A DNA stretch of 31,240 nucleotides, from contig NZ_CALDGS010000006.1 in the NCBI RefSeq assembly GCF_937941905.1, positions 1 to 31,240 on the forward strand, read 5' to 3'. A program made the position numbers and the translations under genes. The notes under the pieces were generated by a model. That model saw only the letters and a list, made by a program, of their open reading frames with translations. It searched no databases and was not told the DNA's origin. Positions 14,710 to 24,145 of this stretch are shown here, in pieces. Position 1 is the first letter of the stretch. Every line of letters begins with the position of its first letter. The stretch is from an uncultured Mycolicibacterium sp. (GTDB lineage Bacteria > Actinomycetota > Actinomycetes > Mycobacteriales > Mycobacteriaceae).

Positions 14710-15450
14710 TCAGCCGCGCAGCTCCCAGACCACGGTCACCGAGAACCCGACGGTCTGGGTGCCCGGCTCCAGCGGGGCCGCCGCCACCTCGGCACGCGAG
14801 CCGAACGGCACCGGCCGCGGTGACGCCGACGCCGGCGCCTCGGAGATCGACAGCACCTCGCCGAGCTCGAGATCGGCCAGTTCGGCGTACTGGCGGGCCC
14901 GGTCCCGGGCGTCCTCGAAGGCGCGGGCCCGGGCGTCGCGCACCAGGTCCGAGTCGTCGTCGATGGAGAACTGCACCGAGTTGATGCGGGTGGACTCGCC
15001 GCCGGTGGTCACGATGAGCTCCAGCGCCTCGGAGGCCTTGTCCAGCTCGCGGATGTTGACGTCGATGGCGTTGCTGGCCCGGTAGCCGACGATGGTGGTG
15101 CCGTCGCCGGCGAACTGCGGCTGCAGGCTCACCTGGGTGGTGGCGATGTCGGTGCGGTCCACGCCGAGTTCCTCGAGCGCGTCGATCACCGCCTGCTGCC
15201 GCTCGTTGGTGCGGTTCATCGCGGTGGTGACGTCGGCGGCGACCGACTCCATCGCGGCGTTGACGGTCAGGGTGTCCGGGACACCCTCCACCTCGCCGGT
15301 GCCGACCACGGTCACCTGCCGGGCGCCGGCCGCCCCGTCCCCGCCGCCGGGGCCCGAGACCGCGTCGCAGGCCGACAGGCCCAGCACGGTCAGCCCGGCG
15401 CCCGCGGTGGCGAGGGCACAGCGGACAAGGCGGCGCACAACCACGTTCAC
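14710..15450 (-). CDS. lpqG: SIMPL-domain (DUF541) lipoprotein, LpqG-like
   Basis: A 246-residue secreted lipoprotein. The N-terminus VNVVVRRLVRCALATAGAGL is a short basic region plus hydrophobic core ending in the lipobox VLGLSAC, with Cys as the diacylglyceryl attachment site. The mature part is one SIMPL domain: a start QVTVVGTGEVEGVPDTLTVN, a middle VGYRASNAIDVNIREL, and a C-terminal VGFSVTVVWEL. The domain forms a periplasmic or extracytoplasmic fold found in BP26-like proteins; its molecular role is unsettled. GTG 15450 is preferred because GGAGG lies 8 nt upstream; an earlier GTG at 15477 and ATG at 15468 would put the ribosome site inside the frame. Its position, convergent with hpt, matches lpqG (Rv3623). 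Confidence 0.88.
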   Translation of the reverse strand: MNVVVRRLVRCALATAGAGLTVLGLSACDAVSGPGGGDGAAGARQVTVVGTGEVEGVPDTLTVNAAMESVAADVTTAMNRTNERQQAVIDALEELGVDRTDIATTQVSLQPQFAGDGTTIVGYRASNAIDVNIRELDKASEALELIVTTGGESTRINSVQFSIDDDSDLVRDARARAFEDARDRARQYAELADLELGEVLSISEAPASASPRPVPFGSRAEVAAAPLEPGTQTVGFSVTVVWELRG

Positions 15451-15525
15451 GTTCCCAGCCTCCGGCATGGCTGGCACCTTACCGGGACCGGCCGGTCCGG
15501 GGTGCGCTGGTCGGGCCCGGCCGGT

Positions 15526-16452
15526 TCACCGGTGGATCTCGGCCAGGAAGGCCAGCAGCGCCTCGTTGACCTCGGCCGGGCGCTCCTGCTGCACCCAGTG
15601 CCCGGCCCCGTCGAGCAGCAGCTCCCGGTACGGGCCGGTGACCACGTCGCGCACCCGGTCGCGCGGGGTGAACAGCAGCACCGGGTCGGCGGCGCCGGCC
15701 AGGAACAGCGTCGGCACGTCGATGGTGGCCGCCGGGGTGTGCGCGGTGAGCTCCCAGTTGCGGTCGAAGTTGCGGTACCAGTTCAGCCCGCCGGTGAAGC
15801 CGGTGCGGGTGAACTCGGCGACGTAGTGGTCCAGCTCGGCCTGGGTGATCCAGGCCGGCAGCGGCGACGGTTCGCTGCGCCGGGTCTCCGGCGGGCCCAG
15901 GGCGGAGTCCACGTCGGCGAACACCCGGTGCATGGTGGCGGCCGGGTCGGCGCCGAGCTCGGCGTCGGCCACGCCCGGTTCCTGGAAGTGCAGGATGTAG
16001 AAGTAGTTGTCGCCGAAGGCGCGCCGCCACAGTTCGGTGGGCGGGGCCGGCGGGCGCGGCACCGGCGGCACGCTCATCGCCACGATCCCGTCCACCCGGT
16101 CCGGGTGCAGCAGCGCGAAGTTGCACACCACCGGGCTGCCCCAGTCGTGGCCGACCAGCACCGCCCGCCGGGCGCCGACGTCCTCGAGCAGCCCGGCCAG
16201 GTCGGAGGTCAGTTCGACGATGTTGTAGGCGGCGACGTCGTCGGGCCGCGACGAGCCGCCGTAGCCGCGCTGGTCGGGGGCCAGCACGTGGTAGCCGGCG
16301 GCGGCCAGCGCCGGGATCTGGTGCCGCCACGAGTAGGCCAGCTCGGGGAAGCCGTGCGCGAGCAGCACCACCGGGTTGCCGCGCTCACCGGCCTCGGTGA
16401 CCCGCAGCCGCACCCCGTTGGTCGCCACGAACCGTTCGGTCGTTCTGATCAC
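15526..16452 (-). CDS. ephA: Epoxide hydrolase (alpha/beta hydrolase), EphA-like
   Basis: A 308-residue alpha/beta hydrolase. The oxyanion-hole HGFP begins at residue 33, nucleophile Asp103 lies in GHDWGSPV, ring-opening Tyr candidates include the WYRNFDRNW segment of the cap, the acid is in LAGAADPV, and the base His is in GAGHWVQQERP. These are the marks of soluble epoxide hydrolases, which turn epoxides into vicinal diols in the cytosol. Mycobacteria carry several (EphA-F), and lipid-derived epoxides are plausible substrates (inference). The GTG 16452 start has no clear ribosome site, and a CAGACT 7 nt upstream would suit a leaderless transcript. It is divergent from ftsH. In M. tuberculosis ephA is Rv3617, with the espACD operon between it and ftsH; here that insert is missing. 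Confidence 0.9.
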   Translation of the reverse strand: MIRTTERFVATNGVRLRVTEAGERGNPVVLLAHGFPELAYSWRHQIPALAAAGYHVLAPDQRGYGGSSRPDDVAAYNIVELTSDLAGLLEDVGARRAVLVGHDWGSPVVCNFALLHPDRVDGIVAMSVPPVPRPPAPPTELWRRAFGDNYFYILHFQEPGVADAELGADPAATMHRVFADVDSALGPPETRRSEPSPLPAWITQAELDHYVAEFTRTGFTGGLNWYRNFDRNWELTAHTPAATIDVPTLFLAGAADPVLLFTPRDRVRDVVTGPYRELLLDGAGHWVQQERPAEVNEALLAFLAEIHR

Positions 16453-16482
16453 GGTCTGCAGTCTGCCGCGCCCCGCCGGTGC

Positions 16483-16511
16483 GCGGGGGCGGGTCCGGCG
16501 AAAGCCCCCGC
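16483..16511. repeat. GC-rich inverted repeat in the ephA-ftsH gap
   Basis: GCGGGGGC (16483-16490) and GCCCCCGC (16504-16511) form an 8-bp stem around a 13-nt loop, between the divergent starts of ephA and ftsH. It could be a regulator site or an RNA hairpin; nothing in the sequence decides this. Confidence 0.4.
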
Positions 16512-16559
16512 CGGGGCGGCCCGGGGACTGTCGGGAACAACCGTTCGTTGGTCTAGCGG

Positions 16560-16565
16560 TAGCCT
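16560..16565 (+). promoter_or_regulatory. Candidate -10 (TAGCCT) for ftsH
   Basis: TAGCCT lies 68 bp before the ftsH ATG. The -35 region is not consensus. The 181-bp gap between ephA and ftsH holds no other gene. Confidence 0.25.
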
Positions 16566-16633
16566 GAACTCATCCCCAGCTTGGCGTATGGAAGGACCCG
16601 GCCGCGCTGTCACGGTGACGGCCCGAAGGAAAC

Positions 16634-18922
<2,289 letters not shown>

Positions 18923-18942
18923 ACACCGAAACGGAGGCTTTG

Positions 18943-19551
18943 ATGGCGCGGCCCGACCGCAACTCGTCGACGCTTGACACCCCGGTCTTCGACCAACCGC
19001 GCCTGGAAGCCGCGGTTCGCGAACTGCTCATCGCGGTCGGGGAGGACCCCGACCGCGACGGGCTGCGGGACACCCCGGCCCGGGTGGCCCGCGCCTACAA
19101 GGAGGTGTTCGCCGGGCTCTACACCGACCCCGACGAGGTGCTCAACACCACCTTCGACGAGGAGCACGACGAACTCGTGCTGGTCAAGGACATCCCGCTG
19201 TACTCGACCTGCGAGCACCACCTGGTCGCCTTCCACGGCAAGGCGCACGTCGGCTACATCCCGGGCGAGGACGGCCGGGTGACCGGGCTGAGCAAGATCG
19301 CCCGGCTGGTGGACCTGTACGCCAAGCGGCCGCAGGTGCAGGAGCGGCTGACCGCCCAGATCGCCGACGCGCTGATGCGCAAACTCGACCCGCGCGGGGT
19401 GATCGTGGTGGTGGAGGCCGAGCACCTGTGCATGGCGATGCGCGGGGTGCGCAAGCCGGGCGCGATCACCACCACCTCGGCGGTCCGCGGGCAGTTCAAG
19501 ACCGACAAGGCGTCGCGGGCCGAAGCGCTGGAACTCATACTGCGCAAGTGA
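18943..19551 (+). CDS. folE: GTP cyclohydrolase I
   Basis: A 202-residue enzyme converting GTP to 7,8-dihydroneopterin triphosphate, the first committed step of folate synthesis. Zinc-ligand candidates are Cys90 and His93 in YSTCEHHLVAFHGKAHVGY, and Cys163 in VEAEHLCMAMRG. The GLSKIARLVDLYAKRPQVQE segment and the C-terminal RGVRKPGAITTTSAVRG stretch are family hallmarks; the enzyme acts as a homodecamer. ATG 18943 has GGAGG 6 nt upstream and lies 20 bp after ftsH. Its stop overlaps folP's GTG (GTGA), beginning a run of four coupled folate genes. Length and start agree with M. tuberculosis FolE. Confidence 0.97.
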   Translation: MARPDRNSSTLDTPVFDQPRLEAAVRELLIAVGEDPDRDGLRDTPARVARAYKEVFAGLYTDPDEVLNTTFDEEHDELVLVKDIPLYSTCEHHLVAFHGKAHVGYIPGEDGRVTGLSKIARLVDLYAKRPQVQERLTAQIADALMRKLDPRGVIVVVEAEHLCMAMRGVRKPGAITTTSAVRGQFKTDKASRAEALELILRK

Positions 19552-20516
19552 GCGGCAGCGCGCGCGTTCGGGTGATGGGGGTCGTCAACGTCACCGCCGA
19601 CTCCTTCTCCGACGGTGGGAAGTACCTCGACGTCGACCGGGCGGTCGAGCACGGCCTGGCGTTGGTCGCGCAGGGGGCGTCGATCGTCGACGTGGGCGGA
19701 GAGTCCACGCGGCCCGGGGCGGTCCGGGTCGACCCGGAGGTGGAGACCGCCCGGGTGGTGCCGGTGATCCGGGCGCTGGCGGCCGAGGGCGTGACGCTGT
19801 CCATCGACACGATGCGGGCGTCGGTGGCCGCCGCCGCGCTGGAGGCCGGGGTGCACCTCGTCAACGACGTCTCCGGCGGCCGCGCCGACCCCGACATGGC
19901 GCGGGTGGTGGCCGAGGCCGGGGCGCCGTGGATCCTCATGCACTGGCGGCTGATCGACCCCGCCGACCCGCACCGGGTGCCGACCTACCGGGACGTGGTG
20001 GCCGAGGTGCGCGACGAGCTGCTGGCCGCGGTGGACGCCGCGGTGGCCGCCGGGGTCGACCCGGCGAACCTGATCATCGACCCGGGCCTGGGCTTCGCCA
20101 AGACCGCCGAGCACAACTGGCGGCTGCTGCAGGCGTTGCCGCGGTTCGTCGACACCGGGTTCCCGGTGCTGGTCGGGGCCTCCCGGAAACGCTTCCTGGG
20201 GGCGCTGCTGGCCGACGCCGACGGCACCCCGCGCCCGCCGGACGGGCGGGAGACCGCCACCGCGGTGATCTCCACGCTCTCGGCGCTGCACGGCGCGTGG
20301 GGGGTGCGGGTGCACAACGTGCGGGCGTCGGTGGATGCGCTGAAGGTGCTGTCAGCCTGGGAGGCGGGGACCGCCGACAAATCAGCCTGGGAGGCGGGGA
20401 CCGCCGACAAATCAGCCTGGGAGGCGGGGACCGCCGACAGTTCGGTTTGGGAGGCGGGGACCGCCGACAGACCGGCTCGGGAGGCGGGGACCGCCGAGGG
20501 GCCGGGCGATGGCTGA
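19548..20516 (+). CDS. folP: Dihydropteroate synthase with a repeat-extended C-terminus
   Basis: A 322-residue TIM-barrel enzyme joining 6-hydroxymethyl-dihydropterin pyrophosphate and p-aminobenzoate, the sulfonamide target. Family signatures are MGVVNVTADSFSDGGKY near the start, IVDVGGESTRPGA, the SIDTMRA strand, VNDVSGG, DPGLGFAKTAEHN and GASRKRFLG. The enzyme proper ends about residue 268 (RVHNVRASVDALKVL). It is followed by a 10-residue unit, WEAGTADKSA-like, repeated five times, then a short tail. Mycobacterial FolP1 is normally about 280 residues, so the repeat tail is an addition of roughly 50 residues. GTG 19548 overlaps the folE stop by 4 bp, and the gene's end overlaps folB by 8 bp. 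The tail is probably unstructured and outside the active site (inference). Confidence 0.95.
   Translation: MSGSARVRVMGVVNVTADSFSDGGKYLDVDRAVEHGLALVAQGASIVDVGGESTRPGAVRVDPEVETARVVPVIRALAAEGVTLSIDTMRASVAAAALEAGVHLVNDVSGGRADPDMARVVAEAGAPWILMHWRLIDPADPHRVPTYRDVVAEVRDELLAAVDAAVAAGVDPANLIIDPGLGFAKTAEHNWRLLQALPRFVDTGFPVLVGASRKRFLGALLADADGTPRPPDGRETATAVISTLSALHGAWGVRVHNVRASVDALKVLSAWEAGTADKSAWEAGTADKSAWEAGTADSSVWEAGTADRPAREAGTAEGPGDG
20352..20501 (+). repeat. 30-bp in-frame tandem repeat (five copies) at the 3' end of folP
   Basis: Five consecutive 30-bp units start at 20352, 20382, 20412, 20442 and 20472. Units 1 and 2 are identical, unit 3 differs only in its last bases, and units 4 and 5 differ at both edges. 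All five share an invariant 19-bp core GGGAGGCGGGGACCGCCGA, which contains a GGCGG-GGA-CCGCC hairpin. Each unit encodes one decapeptide. The degenerate last unit supplies GAGGGG upstream of the folB start. Confidence 0.95.
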
Positions 20517-20886
20517 CCGCATCGAACTGCGCGGCCTGCGGGTGCGCGGCCGGCACGGCGTTTTCGAGCACGAGCGCCGCGACGGGCAGGACTTCGTCGT
20601 CGACCTGACCGTGTGGGCCGACCTGGCCGCCGCGGCCGCCAGCGACGACCTCGCCGACACCCTCGACTACGGCCGGCTGGCCCAGCGGGCCGCCGACATC
20701 GTCGCCGGCCCGCCGCGCAACCTGATCGAGACCGTGGCCGCCGAGATCGCCGACGACGTGATGACCGACGCCCGCGTGCATGCCGTGGAGGTCGTGGTGC
20801 ACAAACCGTCCGCCCCGATTCCGCTGGACTTCGCCGACGTGGCGGTGGTGGTCCACCGCAGCCGTACCGCCGGGGGCGCGTCGTGA
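20509..20886 (+). CDS. folB: Dihydroneopterin aldolase
   Basis: A 125-residue enzyme splitting 7,8-dihydroneopterin into 6-hydroxymethyl-dihydropterin and glycolaldehyde (and probably epimerising it). Family features are the start MADRIELRGLRVRGRHGVF, then ERRDGQDFVVDLTV, a central DTLDYGRLAQRAADIV and NLIETVAAEIADDV with the conserved Glu, and the C-terminal VVVHKPSAPIPLDFADVAV with the catalytic Lys. It forms a homo-octamer in characterised members. ATG 20509 lies within folP (8-bp overlap), and its likely ribosome site, GAGGGG 7 nt upstream, is formed by the last folP repeat unit. Its stop overlaps folK's GTG by 4 bp. Confidence 0.96.
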   Translation: MADRIELRGLRVRGRHGVFEHERRDGQDFVVDLTVWADLAAAAASDDLADTLDYGRLAQRAADIVAGPPRNLIETVAAEIADDVMTDARVHAVEVVVHKPSAPIPLDFADVAVVVHRSRTAGGAS

Positions 20887-21398
20887 CCCGGGTGGTGCTG
20901 TCCATCGGCTCCAACCTCGGCGACCGGCTGGCCCGGCTGCAGTCGGTGGTCGACGGCCTCGGCGACGCCGTGCGCGCGGTGTCCCCGGTCTACGAGACCG
21001 ACCCCTGGGGCGGGGTGGAGCAGGGGCCGTTCCTCAACGCGGTGCTCGTCGCCGAGGACCCCGACCGGGCCCCGCTGGACTGGCTGCGCCGCGGCCAGGA
21101 ACTCGAGCAGGCCGCCGGGCGGGTCCGCGAACAGCGTTGGGGGCCACGCACCCTCGACGTCGACGTGGTCTGCTGCCACGACGCCCACGGTGAGGTGGTC
21201 AGCCCCGATCCGGAACTGACCCTGCCGCATCCGTACGCCCACCTGCGGGCGTTCGTGCTGGTGCCGTGGCTGGCGGTGGACCCGGACGCCACGCTGACCG
21301 TCGCCGGCCGGGTGCGGCCCGTCGCGCGGCTGCTGGCCGACCTCGACCCGGCCGACCGGGCCGGGGTGCGCCCGACCGACCTGAAGCTGCGGCACTGA
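20883..21398 (+). CDS. folK: 2-amino-4-hydroxy-6-hydroxymethyldihydropteridine pyrophosphokinase (HPPK)
   Basis: A 171-residue kinase transferring pyrophosphate from ATP to 6-hydroxymethyl-dihydropterin, giving FolP's substrate. Signatures are VLSIGSNLGDRLARLQ at the start, VSPVYETDPWGG, the RWGPRTLDVDVV metal/ATP segment with its two Asp residues, and LPHPYAHLRAFVLVPWLAVDPD. GTG 20883 overlaps the folB stop (GTGA). The last base of the stop is shared with the next gene's ATG (TGATG). With folE, folP and folB this completes four pathway steps in one coupled operon. Confidence 0.96.
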   Translation: MTRVVLSIGSNLGDRLARLQSVVDGLGDAVRAVSPVYETDPWGGVEQGPFLNAVLVAEDPDRAPLDWLRRGQELEQAAGRVREQRWGPRTLDVDVVCCHDAHGEVVSPDPELTLPHPYAHLRAFVLVPWLAVDPDATLTVAGRVRPVARLLADLDPADRAGVRPTDLKLRH

Positions 21399-21874
21399 TG
21401 GGCCCGACGCGCAAACGCGACCTGGCCGCCGCGGCGGTGGCCGCGGTGGTGGTCGGGTACCTGTCGCTGGTGCTGCTGTACCGGTGGTTCCCGCCGATCA
21501 CGCTGTGGTCGGGCACCTCGCTGGCGGTGCTCGCGGCGGCCGAGGCGGGCTGGGGGGTGCACGTGCGGGCCCGGATCCGCGCCGGCGAGATCGGCATGGG
21601 CGGCGGCCGGCTGCACCCGCTGACGGTGGCGCGGTCGGTGTTCGCGGCCAAGGCCTCGGCCTGGGTGGGGGCGCTGATGGCCGGCTGGTGGGCCGGCGCG
21701 GCGGGGTATCTGTTGCAGCACCGCGCCGAGATGCGGGTGGCCGCCGCCGACACCCCCGGCGCGCTGGTGGCCTCCGGCTGCGCGCTGGCGCTGACGGCGG
21801 CCGCCCTGTGGCTGCAGTACTGCTGCCGCTCACCGGAACCCCCGGCCGACGACGCCGACCCGGCCCCGGAATGA
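21398..21874 (+). CDS. DUF3180 membrane protein
   Basis: A 158-residue integral membrane protein with four predicted TM helices (about 9-27, 35-52, 78-105 and 120-142) and a short acidic, proline-rich C-terminus. The layout, position and first residues MGPTRKRDLAAAAVAAVVVG match the DUF3180 family found directly after folK in mycobacteria and relatives (Rv3605c in M. tuberculosis). A charged loop between TM2 and TM3 carries the conserved-looking GGRLHPLTVARSVFAAKASA stretch. No enzymatic motif is visible. It is coupled to folK by a 1-bp TGATG overlap, so it is made with the folate enzymes. Whether it serves folate metabolism or only shares the transcript is unknown. Confidence 0.9.
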   Translation: MGPTRKRDLAAAAVAAVVVGYLSLVLLYRWFPPITLWSGTSLAVLAAAEAGWGVHVRARIRAGEIGMGGGRLHPLTVARSVFAAKASAWVGALMAGWWAGAAGYLLQHRAEMRVAAADTPGALVASGCALALTAAALWLQYCCRSPEPPADDADPAPE

Positions 21875-21928
21875 CCGTCGGCCCGGGCGCACCGGAGTGG
21901 CTGGCCGCCCCGGATGACCGGTCACGGG

Positions 21929-21934
21929 TACAGT
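21929..21934 (+). promoter_or_regulatory. Putative leaderless -10 (TACAGT)
   Basis: TACAGT followed by 7 nt and then ATG 21942. There is no ribosome binding site in the gap, so a leaderless transcript for the coiled-coil membrane protein is likely. Confidence 0.4.
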
Positions 21935-21941
21935 TCGGCGC

Positions 21942-23144
21942 ATGACCGTTCTGTCCCGCGGTGCCCGGTCGCGGCGCGGCGGTCGCAGGCCGGGTTGGGC
22001 GCTGCTCACGGTGCTGCTGGTGCTCGCCATCGGCGCGAGTTCGGCGCTGGTGTTCACCAACCGTGTGGAGCTGCTCAAGCTCGCCGTGATCCTGTCGCTG
22101 TGGGCTGCGGTCGTCGCGGCCTTCGTGTCGGTGATCTACCGCCGGCAGAGCGACATCGACGCGGCCAAGGCCCGCGACCTCAAGCTCGTCTACGACCTGC
22201 AACTGGACCGGGAGATCTCGGCCCGGCGCGAGTACGAGTTGGCGCTGGAGAACCAGCTGCGCCGGGAACTGACCGAGGAGCTGCGGGCCCGGCAGGCCGA
22301 CGAGGTGGCCGCGCTGCGCGCCGAACTGGCCGCGCTGCGCACCAATCTGGAGATCCTGTTCGACGCCGACCTGTCGCACCGGCCCGAGCTGGAGACCGAG
22401 CGCACCACGGTGCGCGCCTACAGCGAGCGCGCCCGGGACGACGAGCCCCCGCGCCCGGTCGGTCCGTCCCTGATGGAGGACCGCACCGAGGAGAGCCCGA
22501 TCATCGACGTGGCCGCCGAACCCCACCCGCCGGAACCGCAGTGGCCGGCCCCGCAGCCGGGCTGGGCCGCACCCGAGGCCGGCTGGCCGCGCGACACCGG
22601 GTCCGGTCCGGCCCAGCCCCAACCGGCCCGGTCCGAACCGGTCGAGCCCGAGCCCGCCGGCCGCCGCCACGCCCGGGCGGAGTTCCAGGCCCCACCCCCG
22701 GCGCCCCAACCCCAGACACCCCGACCGCAGCCCCGGGCAACCGAGCCGGCCGCACCCGAACCGCCGGCCCCCGAGCCCGCCCCCGCGGCGGACACCGGCT
22801 GGCGCCCCGCTCCCGCCGAGGGGCGCTGGATCCCGGCGGGCCAGCCGGGCAGCAACTGGTCGGCCCCGGTCGAACCGGAGCCGGCCGAACCGGCCCCGAC
22901 CGCCGAGTACGTCGGGCGCCGGCGCGCCCCCGAGCCCGAACCCGGACAGCCCCGCGGCCGGCACTACAAACCGGCCGACGCAGCAGCCGGGGCCCCGGCC
23001 GCGGCCGCGCCACGGCACCGCGGCCCCGACGACGACGCGCCGTCCGGCCAGCACGCGGGCGGTCAGCCGGTGTCCGAGCTGCTGGCCCGGCTGCGGGCCG
23101 ACACCGGGACGACCGGCGGCCGGCGGAGGCGCCGCGGCGAGTGA
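21942..23144 (+). CDS. Membrane protein with coiled coil and long Pro/Ala/Glu-rich tail (Rv3604c-like)
   Basis: A 400-residue protein in three parts. Two TM helices lie near residues 20-39 and 46-66. A charged helical region (about 68-150) with heptad-like spacing, including RREYELALENQLRRELTEEL and EVAALRAELAALRTNLEIL, is probably a cytosolic coiled coil. A disordered tail (about 160-400) rich in Pro, Ala, Glu and Arg ends in SELLARLRADTGTTGGRRRR. It matches the 'Ala/Arg/Pro-rich transmembrane protein' Rv3604c by order and design (inference from memory). No enzymatic motif. The layout resembles a membrane-tethered scaffold. It is probably transcribed from its own promoter in the 67-bp gap after the DUF3180 gene. 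Function unknown. Confidence 0.85.
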   Translation: MTVLSRGARSRRGGRRPGWALLTVLLVLAIGASSALVFTNRVELLKLAVILSLWAAVVAAFVSVIYRRQSDIDAAKARDLKLVYDLQLDREISARREYELALENQLRRELTEELRARQADEVAALRAELAALRTNLEILFDADLSHRPELETERTTVRAYSERARDDEPPRPVGPSLMEDRTEESPIIDVAAEPHPPEPQWPAPQPGWAAPEAGWPRDTGSGPAQPQPARSEPVEPEPAGRRHARAEFQAPPPAPQPQTPRPQPRATEPAAPEPPAPEPAPAADTGWRPAPAEGRWIPAGQPGSNWSAPVEPEPAEPAPTAEYVGRRRAPEPEPGQPRGRHYKPADAAAGAPAAAAPRHRGPDDDAPSGQHAGGQPVSELLARLRADTGTTGGRRRRRGE

Positions 23145-23146
23145 GC

Positions 23147-23152
23147 TAGTCT
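23147..23152 (+). promoter_or_regulatory. Candidate -10 (TAGTCT) for the pantothenate operon
   Basis: TAGTCT lies just after the stop of the preceding gene and 66 bp before the DUF2520 gene start. This is the only gap before four closely packed pan/coa genes, so a promoter is expected here. No good -35 was seen. Confidence 0.3.
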
Positions 23153-23218
23153 CGTAGCGACCGTCCGGTACCCGCGGCGCGGGACTGGAACGAACCGTCG
23201 ATCAGCGAGGTCTTCTCC

Positions 23219-24145
23219 GTGGGCATGCCCAACGCGTTCCGCCCTGCGCGGCTGGCGGTCGGGATCATCTCGGCCGGCCGGGTGGGGACCGCGCTCGGCG
23301 TGGCGCTCGAACGCGCCGAGCACGTGGTGGTCGCCTGCAGCGCGGTGTCCGGGGCGTCGCGGCGGCGTGCCGAACGGCGGCTGCCCGACACCGCGGTGCT
23401 GCCCGCCGCCGAGGTCGCGGGCCGGGCCGAACTGCTGCTGCTGGCGGTGCCCGACACCGAACTGGCCGGTCTGGTGGCGGGACTGGCGGCCACCGGTGCG
23501 GTGCGGCCCGGCACCATCGTGGCGCACACCTCCGGCGCCAACGGCATCGGTGTACTGGCGCCGCTGACCGAGCAGGGCTGCATCCCACTGGCCGTCCACC
23601 CGGCGATGACGTTCACCGGTGCCGACGAGGACATCACCCGGCTGTCCGGCGCCTGCTTCGGCATCACCGCCGCCGACGAGGTCGGCTACACCATCGGGCA
23701 GTCGCTGGTGCTGGAGATCGGCGGCGAACCGTTTCGGGTGCGCGAGGAGGCCCGCACCCTCTACCACGCCGCGCTCGCCCACGCCAGCAACCACATGGTC
23801 ACCCTGGTGCTCGACGCGCTGGACGCGCTGCGCGCCGCCTGCGGGGAGGCGCTGCTGGGCCAGCAACCGGTCGACGACGCCCCCGGCGGACTGGCCGAGC
23901 GGGTGGTCGCGCCGCTGGCGCGGGCCGCCCTGGAGAACGCGTTGCAGCGCGGGCAGGCCGCGCTCACCGGACCGGTCGCCCGCGGTGACGCCGCCGCCGT
24001 GGCCGCCCACCTGCGTGCCCTGACCGAAGTCGATTCCCAACTGGCGCAAGCGTATCGGTGCAACTCGCGACGCACCGCCGAGCGCGCGCACGCCCCCGAG
24101 GAGGTCTTCGCCGTGTACGACCAACCCACCCCGGACCAGTCATGA
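23219..24145 (+). CDS. Rossmann-fold DUF2520 oxidoreductase in the pantothenate operon
   Basis: A 308-residue protein. The N-terminal Rossmann fold starts ARLAVGIISAGRVGTALGVA (GxxxAGRVGxAL dinucleotide loop, about 14-27), then LLLLAVPDTELAGLVAGLAA and VAHTSGANG. A helical C-terminal DUF2520 domain includes FRVREEARTLYHAALAHASN with a conserved-looking Tyr-His and Ser-Asn. The form resembles ketopantoate and pyrroline-5-carboxylate reductase-like enzymes that use NAD(P)H. GTG 23219 has GAGG 8 nt upstream. Its TGA overlaps panC's ATG by 4 bp, and panD and coaX follow, so a role in making or handling pantoate is a reasonable hypothesis. It is not shown by the sequence. Corresponds to Rv3603c. 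Confidence 0.87.
   Translation: MGMPNAFRPARLAVGIISAGRVGTALGVALERAEHVVVACSAVSGASRRRAERRLPDTAVLPAAEVAGRAELLLLAVPDTELAGLVAGLAATGAVRPGTIVAHTSGANGIGVLAPLTEQGCIPLAVHPAMTFTGADEDITRLSGACFGITAADEVGYTIGQSLVLEIGGEPFRVREEARTLYHAALAHASNHMVTLVLDALDALRAACGEALLGQQPVDDAPGGLAERVVAPLARAALENALQRGQAALTGPVARGDAAAVAAHLRALTEVDSQLAQAYRCNSRRTAERAHAPEEVFAVYDQPTPDQS

Noticed and set aside
16546..16580. tRNA-like start (TTGGTCTAGCGGTAGCC) before ftsH
   Set aside because: It resembles a D-arm by eye, but no anticodon stem, T-arm or matching acceptor strand follows. It lies in the promoter gap of ftsH.
20352..20501. CRISPR-like array
   Set aside because: The repeats are directly adjacent with no unique spacers, stay in the folP frame, and no cas genes are nearby. 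A coding minisatellite explains them.
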